From Thioalkalicoccus limnaeus (lineage in GTDB: Bacteria > Pseudomonadota > Gammaproteobacteria > Chromatiales > Chromatiaceae): a DNA stretch of 54,115 nt. Positions 24,993 through 31,385 of this stretch are shown here, piece after piece. The notes under the pieces were generated by a model. It did not search any database. It was given only the letters and a program-made list of their open reading frames with translations, and was not told the origin of the DNA. Location of the stretch: the NCBI RefSeq assembly GCF_041197575.1, contig NZ_JBDKXB010000024.1, positions 1 to 54,115 on the forward strand, given 5' to 3'. The translations under genes were made by a program, and so were the position numbers. Within the stretch, counting starts at the first letter, position 1. Each line of letters starts with the position of its first letter.

Positions 24993-25245
24993 TCAGCGGC
25001 GCTTCGGCAGCATGCGCTCGGGCTGGTGCTCTGGTTGGGCGCTGTTGGCTGTTTGATTGCGCGCTACCTCCATCAGCAACCGAAGCGCTTTGTTCACCGA
25101 CGCGGAATCTCGATAAGACGCGCGCAACATCGGGTTCCAGAAGAACAACATTTGTGCCCTGAGCATACGCTTGGTGGTGCTTGCCTTGGACCGCGTTCGA
25201 GAAATCATACTCGGCGCGCATCTCGTCAGTAGATTCTTGACTCAT
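24993..25245 (-). pseudogene. Antitoxin-like gene paired with BrnT, frameshifted
   Basis: From the ATG at 25245 the frame reads MSQESTDEMRAEYDFSNAVQ, then GKHHQAYAQGTNVVLLEPDV. The expected continuation, RDSASVNKALRLLMEVARNQ, is in another frame (to 24993). The break lies at about 25120, in GTCTTATCGAG, where one extra base appears present. Proteins with RAEYDFS...GTNVVLLxPDVA...DSASVN are commonly encoded after BrnT-type toxins and are presumed antitoxins. It overlaps the end of the truncated BrnT gene, so this is the second half of a decayed pair. Confidence 0.75.
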
Positions 25246-25474
25246 AGAGCTGCCTTTCTTGCTTGGAAGCGACTCTTGCGCTGATGATTCGGATACTGTC
25301 CGGTAGTCGTTCCGTAAACACGACCACCACGGTTCGCTCGTGACTCGTCTTGCCAATACTGAGAAAGCGATACTCGCCTTCGGAGTGGTCCGGGTCCGAT
25401 ATCGTGAGTTCGAATGGATCGGAGAATACGCTGCGCGCCTCATCGAAGGACACACCGTGCTTCGCGAGGTTCGG
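25226..25474 (-). pseudogene. BrnT-like toxin lacking its N-terminus (second copy)
   Basis: The frame begins after a stop with PNLAKHGVSFDEARSVFSDP and continues DPDHSEGEYRFLSIGKTSHE and SIRIISARVASKQERQLYE. It is a BrnT RelE-fold domain missing the first conserved strand. A TGA lies just before the homologous part, and the upstream flank is the REP palindrome at 25489. A GTG at 25453 could still start a shortened product. It differs in sequence from the other BrnT at 22487, yet both are cut at the same motif. Confidence 0.75.
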
Positions 25475-25488
25475 TCAAGCGCAGGTAC

Positions 25489-25537
25489 GGGGTCAAGTCT
25501 TGCAATCACGCAATGCGCGATTACAAGACTTGACCCC
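25489..25537. repeat. REP palindrome, second family (GGGGTCAAGTCTTGCAATC)
   Basis: GGGGTCAAGTCTTGCAATC and GATTACAAGACTTGACCCC form 19-base inverted repeats (one mismatch) around ACGCAATGCGC. Other members or half-members are at 22781, 24908, 25828, 26665, 26714 and 27376. The family clusters strongly in this accessory region and beside a MARPLRIE-type RAYT remnant at 26528. Confidence 0.88.
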
Positions 25538-25544
25538 ATCCCCT

Positions 25545-25815
25545 GACCTTCTGTCGCGCGCCGTCACGGTAGTCCTTGTAGCGCAAGGCAACGCGCTCGC
25601 CGTCGAAGTTCACGAGCCGCGCGTCGCTCAGCGCAATGCGGTGGCTGTAGCGCCCGAGGTAGTCGACGACCGTCTCGGTGTGGGTGAGGCAAGGCTTGGA
25701 GTAGACCACCCAGTCGCGGGCCATCAGGTTGTCGAGGAGCCGATCGATCTCAGCGGGATCGAGTCGTGCCAAGTGCCCGTCCGCGACGGCGCGGCGCAGG
25801 CGGCTGACGCACGCA
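25545..25815 (-). pseudogene. Internal fragment of an IS91-family transposase
   Basis: The translation DPAEIDRLLDNLMARDWVVY, then SKPCLTHTETVVDYLGRYSH and RIALSDARLVNFDGERVALR with YKDYRDG, is the segment around the catalytic YLGRYxHR of IS91/IS801 (Y2) transposases. Both ends are lost in REP palindromes, so only about 90 residues remain. IS91 elements move by rolling circle and can carry adjacent genes. Confidence 0.85.
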
Positions 25816-25827
25816 GGTACGAGGTAC

Positions 25828-25876
25828 GGGGTCAAGTCTTGCAATCATGCAATGCGCGATTGCAAGACCTGACCCC
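25828..25876. repeat. REP palindrome, second family
   Basis: GGGGTCAAGTCTTGCAATC and GATTGCAAGACCTGACCCC around ATGCAATGCGC. With the copy at 25489 it brackets the IS91 fragment, and both copies share the preceding GGTACG, so the fragment lies between direct copies of the palindrome. Confidence 0.88.
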
Positions 25877-25912
25877 TTCCGATCCCCTTCCGATCCCTTC
25901 TTCTGCTTCTTG

Positions 25913-26116
25913 TCAGTCTTGTTTGAGGTCAAGTTGTGCGACGACGTTCGCTAAGGAGGTTGTGACTGCGTGGCCTTCGGCTTCCTTTGCGTGGCGAAGG
26001 TCTTGTAAATCCGCATAATCCTCCAGGGCCTCGGTCAGTGCCCGGAACTCTTCGATGGGGAGGACTGCGTACTCCTCCGAGCCCTCTTGGCCTATGAACT
26101 GAGGATGCAAGTTCAT
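25913..26116 (-). CDS. Phd/YefM-like antitoxin of the RelE pair
   Basis: The 67-residue acidic protein has EYAVLPIEEFRALTEALEDY followed by ADLQDLRHAKEAEG. This resembles the C-terminal, toxin-binding half of Phd/YefM-type antitoxins encoded after RelE/ParE toxins (here three bases after the toxin stop). The usual N-terminal DNA-binding segment is short. The stop falls close to the REP palindrome. Confidence 0.75.
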   Translation of the reverse strand: MNLHPQFIGQEGSEEYAVLPIEEFRALTEALEDYADLQDLRHAKEAEGHAVTTSLANVVAQLDLKQD

Positions 26117-26119
26117 CGC

Positions 26120-26368
26120 TTACCTCTTGGCGTAGACGTGCTTTCGATGCATCACACGGTAGAGGACGACTGTATCGTCTTCCACCTCAAACAGCACCCT
26201 GTAGTTGCCGACGCGAAGCCGATACTCAGGTGTGAAATTCGTGAGGCGCTTGATGTCTCCTGTGAGCCCGCCTTCCAGTTCGCTGAGCCTTGTGGCGATT
26301 CTGCCGCCGTCCTTCGTCGGGAGGGACTGCAGGTCCTTTATGGCTTGCGGCTTGAGTTCGACCTTCAC
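26120..26368 (-). CDS. RelE/ParE family toxin
   Basis: The 82-residue protein starts MKVELKPQAIKDLQSLPTKD and ends YRLRVGNYRVLFEVEDDTVV followed by LYRVMHRKHVYAKR, the beta-sheet core with basic residues of RelE-type mRNA interferases. The family hallmark (R-x-x-x-G-x-Y-R) is present as RLRVGNYR. It precedes its antitoxin gene with a three-base gap and starts 32 bases after an attC-like site, as a cassette gene would. Confidence 0.92.
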   Translation of the reverse strand: MKVELKPQAIKDLQSLPTKDGGRIATRLSELEGGLTGDIKRLTNFTPEYRLRVGNYRVLFEVEDDTVVLYRVMHRKHVYAKR

Positions 26369-26399
26369 GCGACAACTGAAAAACCGCCGATCTGTTATT

Positions 26400-26502
26400 G
26401 GCCAACGTTTGGCTCAGGCGATTCAATGCCGCCCCGTATTGAGTAGAATTTAGCACAGAACCCGCGGGGCGGCATTAGATCGCCTGCAGCCTCATGTCAG
26501 GC
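26400..26502 (-). repeat. attC-like recombination site (103 bp)
   Basis: On the minus strand it runs from GCCTGAC (R'' with one change from RYYYAAC) to GTTGGCC. The inner arms AGGCGATCTAATGCCGCCCC and GGGGCGGCATTGAATCGCCT pair along almost their whole length. It is placed just upstream of the relE start. Confidence 0.65.
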
Positions 26503-26527
26503 GAATCATCCGATCTTCGAGAGTAAG

Positions 26528-26638
26528 TCAAAAGGGAAGACCAGACTCCTCCCCTCGATAGATGGCCTCACGCCGATCGCCGCGCGAGGTCACGTGGTCG
26601 AGCCCGCCGGCCAACTCGATACGAAGGGGTCTGGCCAT
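26528..26638 (-). pseudogene. N-terminal remnant of a second RAYT transposase type
   Basis: From the ATG at 26638 the translation is MARPLRIELAGGLDHVTSRG, then DRREAIYRGEE, then a stop. This is the start of a MARPLRIE-type RAYT/IS200-like transposase, cut after about 30 residues. It is 30 bases from a REP arm of the second family (26665), which supports a link between this RAYT type and that palindrome. Confidence 0.8.
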
Positions 26639-26664
26639 GGCGTAAGTTTAGTCGGGCGGTGCTG

Positions 26665-26732
26665 GATTGCAAGACCTGACCCCGTCGACATCGACATTGC
26701 ACGCAATGCGCGATTGCAAGACTTGGCCCCGC
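26665..26732. repeat. Two REP arms of the second family
   Basis: GATTGCAAGACCTGACCCC (26665-26683) and GATTGCAAGACTTGGCCCC (26714-26732) lie 30 bases apart in the same orientation, the second preceded by CGCAATGCGC as in the full palindromes. They lie between the RAYT remnant and the cassette gene at 26753. Confidence 0.8.
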
Positions 26733-26752
26733 TTCTTATCTAACCTTAATCT

Positions 26753-27265
26753 TTATGTTGCATTTGGATATACTCCCGTTGCTTCGGCAAGCCGCTCCTC
26801 ATAGAACTGCCGCAAATCCGGAGGAGCGTCTCCAAGAAACTGCTGATATTCGGTACGGATGAGACCGTAAAGAAATATGGAGGAGTCGATGATGACGTTC
26901 AGCCGAGGAATGTGCATCAGACGACCCTCGTCTAGATGAGCGATGAACTTATCGCGGTATGTTCGCGTCTCTTCGCAAAGACTGTTAAAGGCCTCCTCCG
27001 AAACGCCGATGCTGCCGAAAAGGCCCGGCAGGAAGCCGTCTGGATCTGGGACCACCTTTCTCCAGTGATGCTTTCCGTTACGGTCGGCGAAGAGCTTGCA
27101 CCACTCGAGCACCGCTATATCTATGAAGTTGCCGTTAGCATTGCGCCAAAAGTCCAATTGAGAGACGAAGTGTCCGTCTCGCCAACCCGCGCGATAGTAA
27201 GCAGAGTTTCGCACGCAATGACAGCACAGCAGTCCTGCGCCTCGGACCCGATCACGCTGATTCAT
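26753..27265 (-). CDS. Cassette protein with HEPN/AbiU2-like features
   Basis: The 170-residue product has no close named family that I recognise. It begins with a Cys/His segment (LLCCHCVRNSAYYRAGW). A conserved-looking helix follows (NFIDIAVLEWCKLFADRNGK, then HHWRKV), and the motif YRDKFIAHLDEGRLMHIP resembles the R-x5-H active site of HEPN ribonucleases and AbiU2-like proteins. The ATG is only seven bases beyond the R' end of the attC-like site at 27272, so the gene sits as the first frame of a cassette. No clear ribosome site is present. The function is inferred only. Confidence 0.6.
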   Translation of the reverse strand: MNQRDRVRGAGLLCCHCVRNSAYYRAGWRDGHFVSQLDFWRNANGNFIDIAVLEWCKLFADRNGKHHWRKVVPDPDGFLPGLFGSIGVSEEAFNSLCEETRTYRDKFIAHLDEGRLMHIPRLNVIIDSSIFLYGLIRTEYQQFLGDAPPDLRQFYEERLAEATGVYPNAT

Positions 27266-27861
27266 GATGCAACATAACGCTGCGGTAAGCCGACCCGCGC
27301 GCCGCCATGCTTGAGATTAGCCCAAGACGCAGCCGCGCGGGGTCGGCTTGACCGGTTCGTTAGGCGACTATGCGTGATTGCAAGACCTGACCCCGTCCGC
27401 GCCGTTGCTAGCCTCCGCCGAAGCTGTAATGTCATGGCCTGCCAAGTCATTGCGGGGATGCTTGGCGATTTCATTGGCATCTCTTTTATGAAAAAGCTTG
27501 CAGTTTGATCATTGATCCTACCCTGCATCTTCCATCGAATGATTGTCTCAATGTCAAATTTGGGTTCTGAGAGCTGTATTTGTCGAATCGACTCAACGAA
27601 GAGCCCCACGTTGTGAGCCTCACATTTGGCAAGCTGCTCGAAGACCTCTGGATTTAAATTTTCCTTGTGTTGCTCTTTGTACAAATTCAGCGCCTTTTGA
27701 GAATGGGCGAAGGAACGCTGAGATATGGAATAGATATTCCATGCCTGCGAATACATGAATTGCTTTAGCTTCCTTCGTTCGATGCCTTGGTAAAATGCGA
27801 TTATAATGCCGAATATCCCGAGCCCGACAGATGCGTATTGAATCGTTTCCTGTGTTTCCAT
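27262..27861 (-). CDS. Membrane-anchored cassette protein, unknown function
   Basis: The 199-residue frame has an N-terminal transmembrane helix (YASVGLGIFGIIIAFYQGIE) and a mostly helical soluble part with NIYSISQRSFAHSQKALNLY. From about residue 150 the frame reads through a REP arm and the attC-like site (LAITHSRLTNRSSRPRAAAS), so its natural C-terminus has probably been lost and replaced. It starts 20 bases after the attC site at 27881. No family recognised. Confidence 0.6.
   Translation of the reverse strand: METQETIQYASVGLGIFGIIIAFYQGIERRKLKQFMYSQAWNIYSISQRSFAHSQKALNLYKEQHKENLNPEVFEQLAKCEAHNVGLFVESIRQIQLSEPKFDIETIIRWKMQGRINDQTASFFIKEMPMKSPSIPAMTWQAMTLQLRRRLATARTGSGLAITHSRLTNRSSRPRAAASWANLKHGGARVGLPQRYVAS
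27272..27365 (-). repeat. attC-like recombination site (94 bp) joined to a REP arm
   Basis: On the minus strand it reads GCCTAAC (R'', perfect RYYYAAC) to GTTATGT (R' like). The arms AAGCCGACCCCGCGCG and CGCGCGGGTCGGCTT form the stem. A REP arm (27376-27394) adjoins its R'' side with the spacer GACTATGCGT. The block 27304-27394 is repeated at 22709-22799. Confidence 0.75.
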
Positions 27862-27880
27862 TCTGATTGAGTCTGTTTTT

Positions 27881-27971
27881 GTATAACGTTAAGGCTGCCC
27901 GCCGCCCGTTGCCGCGCCGGAAGCGAAGCGACGGCGCGGCAACGGGCGGCGGGCCGAGCCGCTAGTTAGGC
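27881..27971 (-). repeat. attC-like recombination site (91 bp, strong hairpin)
   Basis: On the minus strand, GCCTAAC (R'') to GTTATAC (R' like). A 22-base perfect stem (27897-27918 with 27933-27954, core CCGCCGCCCGTTGCCGCGCC) is extended by GGCT/AGCC with a two-base bulge. This is the clearest attC-like fold in the window. Confidence 0.8.
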
Positions 27972-28036
27972 GGCTATATTTGGTTGCGCGACACCAATGC
28001 ACCTCCGCCAGAAGGGGTAGAGCACAGCGCGCCGGG

Positions 28037-28864
28037 TCACTGAAGATTCAGCAATTCCCTCAGTTCCTCATGAGGGACGTGTGTTCTTTTCAGCAGATAT
28101 CTCAAGTCTGGCTCCAAATAATCGTTTCGGATTCTTCCATCCGCGAAGAGCAGCGCGGGAATTCGCCGTGCGTCGCGAACTGGTTCGGCAATGTAAGGCA
28201 CAAATAGCACCCTTTCATCAAAGCGATAGGCCGAGTAAGGCACTCGACTCGCCGAGAGGTAGATCTCGACTTTGGAACTGTCGTGATCCTGGAGCGCCTT
28301 GAACAGTTCTTCGAGGGCTTCCCGCGACTTCTTTGCACGAGTTCCTGCGGGCTCGTTGAACTCAGCGTCGAAACGTGACATCAGACCATCTTCGCGGAAG
28401 TCCGAAAGAACCAGTTCAAGTCGAGTTCCATCTCTTGAAAGGAAGTCCCGCAAAAGGGCAAGACGTTGTACCAACAAGGGACGAGCGGAGATCGCAACGA
28501 TTGTAACGGTCTTCGCTTCTTTGAAGAGCTGCGGCCAAGGTACTTCGTCAAACTTCCAGCAGTCATTCAGCCCAGAAAGTAACGTCGCATCCTTGAGTTT
28601 CAGGCGCTCGCTGACCGAGTCTATCGCGTCTTTCCAGATTTTTGTGCGGAGCAGAAAATTAAGCGCTATGACTGTAAGCAGCAGCTTCGCAATTTCCCGA
28701 AACATGCCGGCGCTTGTGTTCCACGGCGCAGCTAAGGTTTCCAAAAAGTTAGCGAAGAGGAAAAGAACTAGGGAAACAACCACGAAGACCAGGGCGGCGA
28801 CCAAAATCGATGCGCCCGAACCGCTGGTAAGGAACGCGTAGAAGCTGTTTTGTTCTTTCTGCAT
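28037..28864 (-). CDS. Membrane-anchored protein with PLD-like soluble domain
   Basis: The 275-residue protein has two N-terminal transmembrane helices (SILVAALVFVVVSLVLFLFA and FREIAKLLLTVIALNFLL). The soluble part has TVTIVAISARPLLVQRLALL, RLELVLSDFREDG and YSAYRFDERVLFVPYIAEPV. The alternation of beta strands and helices resembles the inactive PLD-like domains (DUF5919-type) seen in some signalling or defence proteins, but the match is from memory and weak. It is a cassette gene with an attC-like site after its stop and another before its start. Confidence 0.6.
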   Translation of the reverse strand: MQKEQNSFYAFLTSGSGASILVAALVFVVVSLVLFLFANFLETLAAPWNTSAGMFREIAKLLLTVIALNFLLRTKIWKDAIDSVSERLKLKDATLLSGLNDCWKFDEVPWPQLFKEAKTVTIVAISARPLLVQRLALLRDFLSRDGTRLELVLSDFREDGLMSRFDAEFNEPAGTRAKKSREALEELFKALQDHDSSKVEIYLSASRVPYSAYRFDERVLFVPYIAEPVRDARRIPALLFADGRIRNDYLEPDLRYLLKRTHVPHEELRELLNLQ

Positions 28865-28972
28865 GTATGCACGTTCGCTCTGTGATGCTCAGTAAGGCGA
28901 GAATAAAAAATAAATGCGATGAGGCAAAACTTGGGCTACGTCTGTTTCCTGTCCAAGCAGGTATCGGTACGA

Positions 28973-29043
28973 GCCTAACGTCGAGCTACCCACAATCGGC
29001 GGAGCCTTAGCGGAGCCGATTTCTGGTTGGCGAGTTGTTGGCT
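28973..29043 (-). repeat. attC-like recombination site (60-71 bp)
   Basis: On the minus strand it ends in GTTAGGC (perfect GTTRRRY) and begins AGCCAAC or CGCCAAC. The inner AATCGGC...GCCGATT arms pair. The short length is like classical attC sites. It lies upstream of the PLD-like gene. Confidence 0.6.
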
Positions 29044-29057
29044 GGCACGGAACTCGA

Positions 29058-29184
29058 TGAACCGATTACCTATCATCGGTTCACCGCCGCTCAATAATTC
29101 GCAGAAAGAATTCTTTCCGATCAGGAAGGGCGAAGCTGTTTCGGCATAACGAAGTTCATGCCGAAACAGCTTCGCCCTTCCTGA
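29058..29184. repeat. ORF-less cassette with two hairpins, one with perfect 27-base arms
   Basis: Positions 29121-29147 and 29158-29184 are perfect inverted repeats of 27 bases (core AAGGGCGAAGCTGTTTCGGC) around a ten-base loop. A smaller hairpin (29058-29066 with 29075-29083, TGAACCGAT) follows on the minus strand. The interval between the two attC-like sites (29044-29276) has only a 71-codon frame that reads through the hairpin and attC, so I do not call a gene. It may be a non-coding cassette or a REP-like insertion. The gap 28865-28972 has nothing else. Confidence 0.7.
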
Positions 29185-29276
29185 TATCATAAATTCTGAA
29201 TTCTGTCGGCCTCCTTATTGTTAAGGCGGATTCCTACCAGCGATTGGTATTGCCGATTCAGTTTCCTTTCTTATTC

Positions 29277-29380
29277 AGCCAACGTAGGGCTAGCCCGACC
29301 AATGCCGCGCGGGCACCGAGTTGGAGGCGTGCGTCGAACTCGTGGCGCGGTATTGGGTCGGGCTGAGCCACTTGTTAAGC
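29277..29380 (-). repeat. attC-like recombination site (104 bp)
   Basis: On the minus strand, GCTTAAC (R'', perfect) to GTTGGCT (R' like). Arms CAGCCCGACCCAATACCGCG and GCGCGGCATTGGTCGGGCT pair with a few bulges. The stop of the cyclase-like gene abuts its R'' end, as in cassettes. Confidence 0.75.
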
Positions 29381-30210
29381 TAAAGATTTTTCAATTTGCC
29401 AAGCTGCTCGTGCAATGCTGTGCTGTCGATCAATAATATATGATTGTTATGATGGATGCAGCTTGATATCAAGTAATCAACAACCCATCGATACTTTAAG
29501 TAAATGTCACTGTTCGCGTACATGCTCGCTTCTACGCTACTCACGATTCTTGTCAGCGCGCCTTCTTGAACAAAGCAATAAACCATATAATCGATGAATA
29601 GCGGGATATCTTTTTCAAGCCCATGCTTTAGGGTTCCATTATGGTACCATTCATATAAGATATTAGATGTTTCAGGTCTGTATTCTTGAGCGTCATGCGT
29701 ATTGTTGATCTTGGTGATTAGTTCTTGGGCTGATGAAAAACCAAGCTTCCCAATGAGCTTGCTATCCAGGATCACTCGCGGGTGTGTCGCAGATATCTGC
29801 TCTAACAAGTATGCATTTACGTAAGCAGGGCCTACAATTTGGCTTTCATCGTTGTTTATATATGCATTTCCAAAAGAAATAGCTCCTCTTAACCAAATTC
29901 CCTCCAGCGACAATCCAAATTGTATTTTTTGAATAGCAATGCACAGCTGGCGCAGGTTAGAATAATTCTCAGGCGAATCTAAGCCAAAAGGAACAGAAAG
30001 AATTATTGCGTCGCTTATTACGATAGCGCCAATTTTACGTTTAGATCTAATGCGCTTAATTTCACTTATTATTTCTTTTGCCTTATTGAAGTAGTTTTCA
30101 ATTCTCTTCTTGTCCTCGTCCCTCTCGCTCAATACGAGATTTTTGAAGCCAAGAACGTCGAGACAAGCAACGTAGTATTAAGAATAGTCGATTTTTTGAT
30201 CCGCAGACAT
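29380..30210 (-). pseudogene. Nucleotidyl-cyclase-like cassette gene with in-frame stop near the start
   Basis: The 250-residue open frame from a TTG at 30132 contains KIGAIVISDAIILSVPFGLD, GIWLRGAISFGNAYINNDES and VGPAYVNAYLLEQISATHPR. This is the pattern of a class III cyclase-like fold without the classical metal-binding residues, seen in many uncharacterised proteins. The conserved N-terminal strand (YYVACLDVLGFKNLV) continues in the same frame upstream of the TTG. It is separated from a good ATG start at 30210 (MSADQKIDYS, preceded by a purine-rich site) by a single TAA at 30180-30178. Either this is a nonsense mutation, a readthrough, or an error. The gene is visibly AT-richer than its surroundings, which suggests recent transfer. 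Confidence 0.75.
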
Positions 30211-30245
30211 GCTCACTTCGAGGTTTGATTCGCTTAACAGTTGAG

Positions 30246-30577
30246 TAGACAGAATGTCGGCCTACTGAGATGGACAGATTCTGCCTAGTTCCTCCGCCGC
30301 GCTCAATGCGGCCGCCCCCGGTTGGTAAAGACCACACGCTCCGGGTGGGGTTTCTGGAACCTAGCACAAGCTCGTTTTCGGCGCAATGCGGCGGATCTTC
30401 TGTTGCTCGAACCCCGCGCGACTGCGCATTGATGTCCTGCCCGTAACGGACCCGAGATCGCGCGATTCAGGGCCTGTTCGGGCCTAGCTCGGTTGCTTGC
30501 GTTGGCGCGACGTGCAACGGCGCAGGAACCGGGACCAGCACTAGACAGAATCGGCCCCGACTGAGATAGGCAGAATT
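30246..30577. repeat. Two copies of a 36-40 base repeat bracketing a gene-free stretch
   Basis: TAGACAGAATGTCGGCCTAC plus TGAGATGGACAGATTCTGCC (30246-30285) and TAGACAGAATCGGCCCCGAC plus TGAGATAGGCAGAATT (30542-30577) are the same element in the same orientation, about 256 bases apart. They lie between the cassette region and the DUF29 gene. The stretch 30211-30703 holds no gene that I can support. The element could be the end of an insertion sequence or a small mobile repeat. Confidence 0.7.
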
Positions 30578-30703
30578 CCTCCCGGCGGGTGCCACCGGAA
30601 ACCGCCCGACGAAGCCCCGCCATCTTTGCTTTCGGAAGAGCTGCCGGCGACGGGATGCCTCGCGCTTCCCGCCCGCCGGAGAATCCGAGTAACGACGGCA
30701 ACC

Positions 30704-31135
30704 CTACGCGGGCCAGTAGGCGTCGTCGATGGCCTGTTCGGGGGTGAATGGGCAGGTTTGCGGGAAGGCTTCCTCGGCGAGGCCGGTCTGGCGGGCGGCT
30801 TCGAGGATGGCGTCGCCATAGGCGTCCTCGATTGCCTGGGTGAGCTTGGATTTGAGACTCGGGTTTTGTGCCAGATGGCGGCGAAGACGGCGGCGCTGCT
30901 CTTTGATCGTCAACTCCCAGCCGCGGCTGCGCAGGGTGGGCTGGAACCGCCATTCGAGCAGGTGCGTGAACAGCACCGTTAGCCGATTCTCCAGCTCGCG
31001 CAGTTCGCCCTTGCCCAGGCTCTCGATCTCCTCGGCGATGTGCTCGATGTCGGCCCGGTCGAGTGCTCCGGCGCGCAGTAGCGCGGCCTGCGTGTTTGCC
31101 CAGGCGTAGAAGTCGGATTCGTAGGTGTTCGCCAT
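30704..31135 (-). CDS. DUF29 family protein
   Basis: The 143-residue protein matches DUF29: TYESDFYAWANTQAALLRAG, then LDRADIEHIAEEIESLGKGE, LTVLFTHLLEWRFQP and QRRRLRRHLAQNPSLKSKLT. DUF29 proteins are mostly helical, of unknown function, abundant in cyanobacteria and purple sulfur bacteria and often associated with mobile regions. The ATG at 31135 follows GGAGCGACACCA, a weak but plausible ribosome site. It is the first gene after the cassette area. Confidence 0.92.
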   Translation of the reverse strand: MANTYESDFYAWANTQAALLRAGALDRADIEHIAEEIESLGKGELRELENRLTVLFTHLLEWRFQPTLRSRGWELTIKEQRRRLRRHLAQNPSLKSKLTQAIEDAYGDAILEAARQTGLAEEAFPQTCPFTPEQAIDDAYWPA

Positions 31136-31350
31136 TGGTGTCGCTCCTCGCGGATCTCTTGTGCCCCGAATCTGCGACAGTCATCGCCTAGTCGAGCGAC
31201 CGCGTCAAGTGGTGCTCGATGTGCGAGGCCGTGGGATCAGCGATCAGCGTGGGGGCGGGCGGTCCGCGTAGGACCGGAGGGCGCGGCAGTAGGAAGTCGA
31301 CGATTGCGGCCGGGTAGCGGGCCGGCCGCGCTGAGGACCCCAGGGCGCCG

Positions 31351-31372
31351 GGCCGGGCGCACGAGCCCGGCC
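31351..31372 (-). terminator. GC-rich hairpin after purB, weak terminator candidate
   Basis: GGCCGGGC and GCCCGGCC pair around GCACGA, 14 bases after the purB stop. There is no run of U after the stem on the minus strand, so intrinsic termination is uncertain. The gap 31136-31385 shows nothing else. Confidence 0.4.
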
Positions 31373-31385
31373 GATCGGCGCTCGG

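Noticed and set aside
22697..24993. CRISPR array suspected from repeated GCAAGACCTGACCCC motifs
   Set aside because: Spacing is irregular, copies are palindromic and in both orientations, and no cas genes are present; the pattern is REP-like.
28975..29190. 71-codon minus-strand frame inside the ORF-less cassette
   Set aside because: Its start lies in the inverted repeat and it reads through the attC-like site; coding is unlikely.
30303..31184. 293-codon minus-strand frame over the DUF29 gene
   Set aside because: Off-frame shadow of DUF29 joined to gene-free sequence; Arg-rich and without homology.
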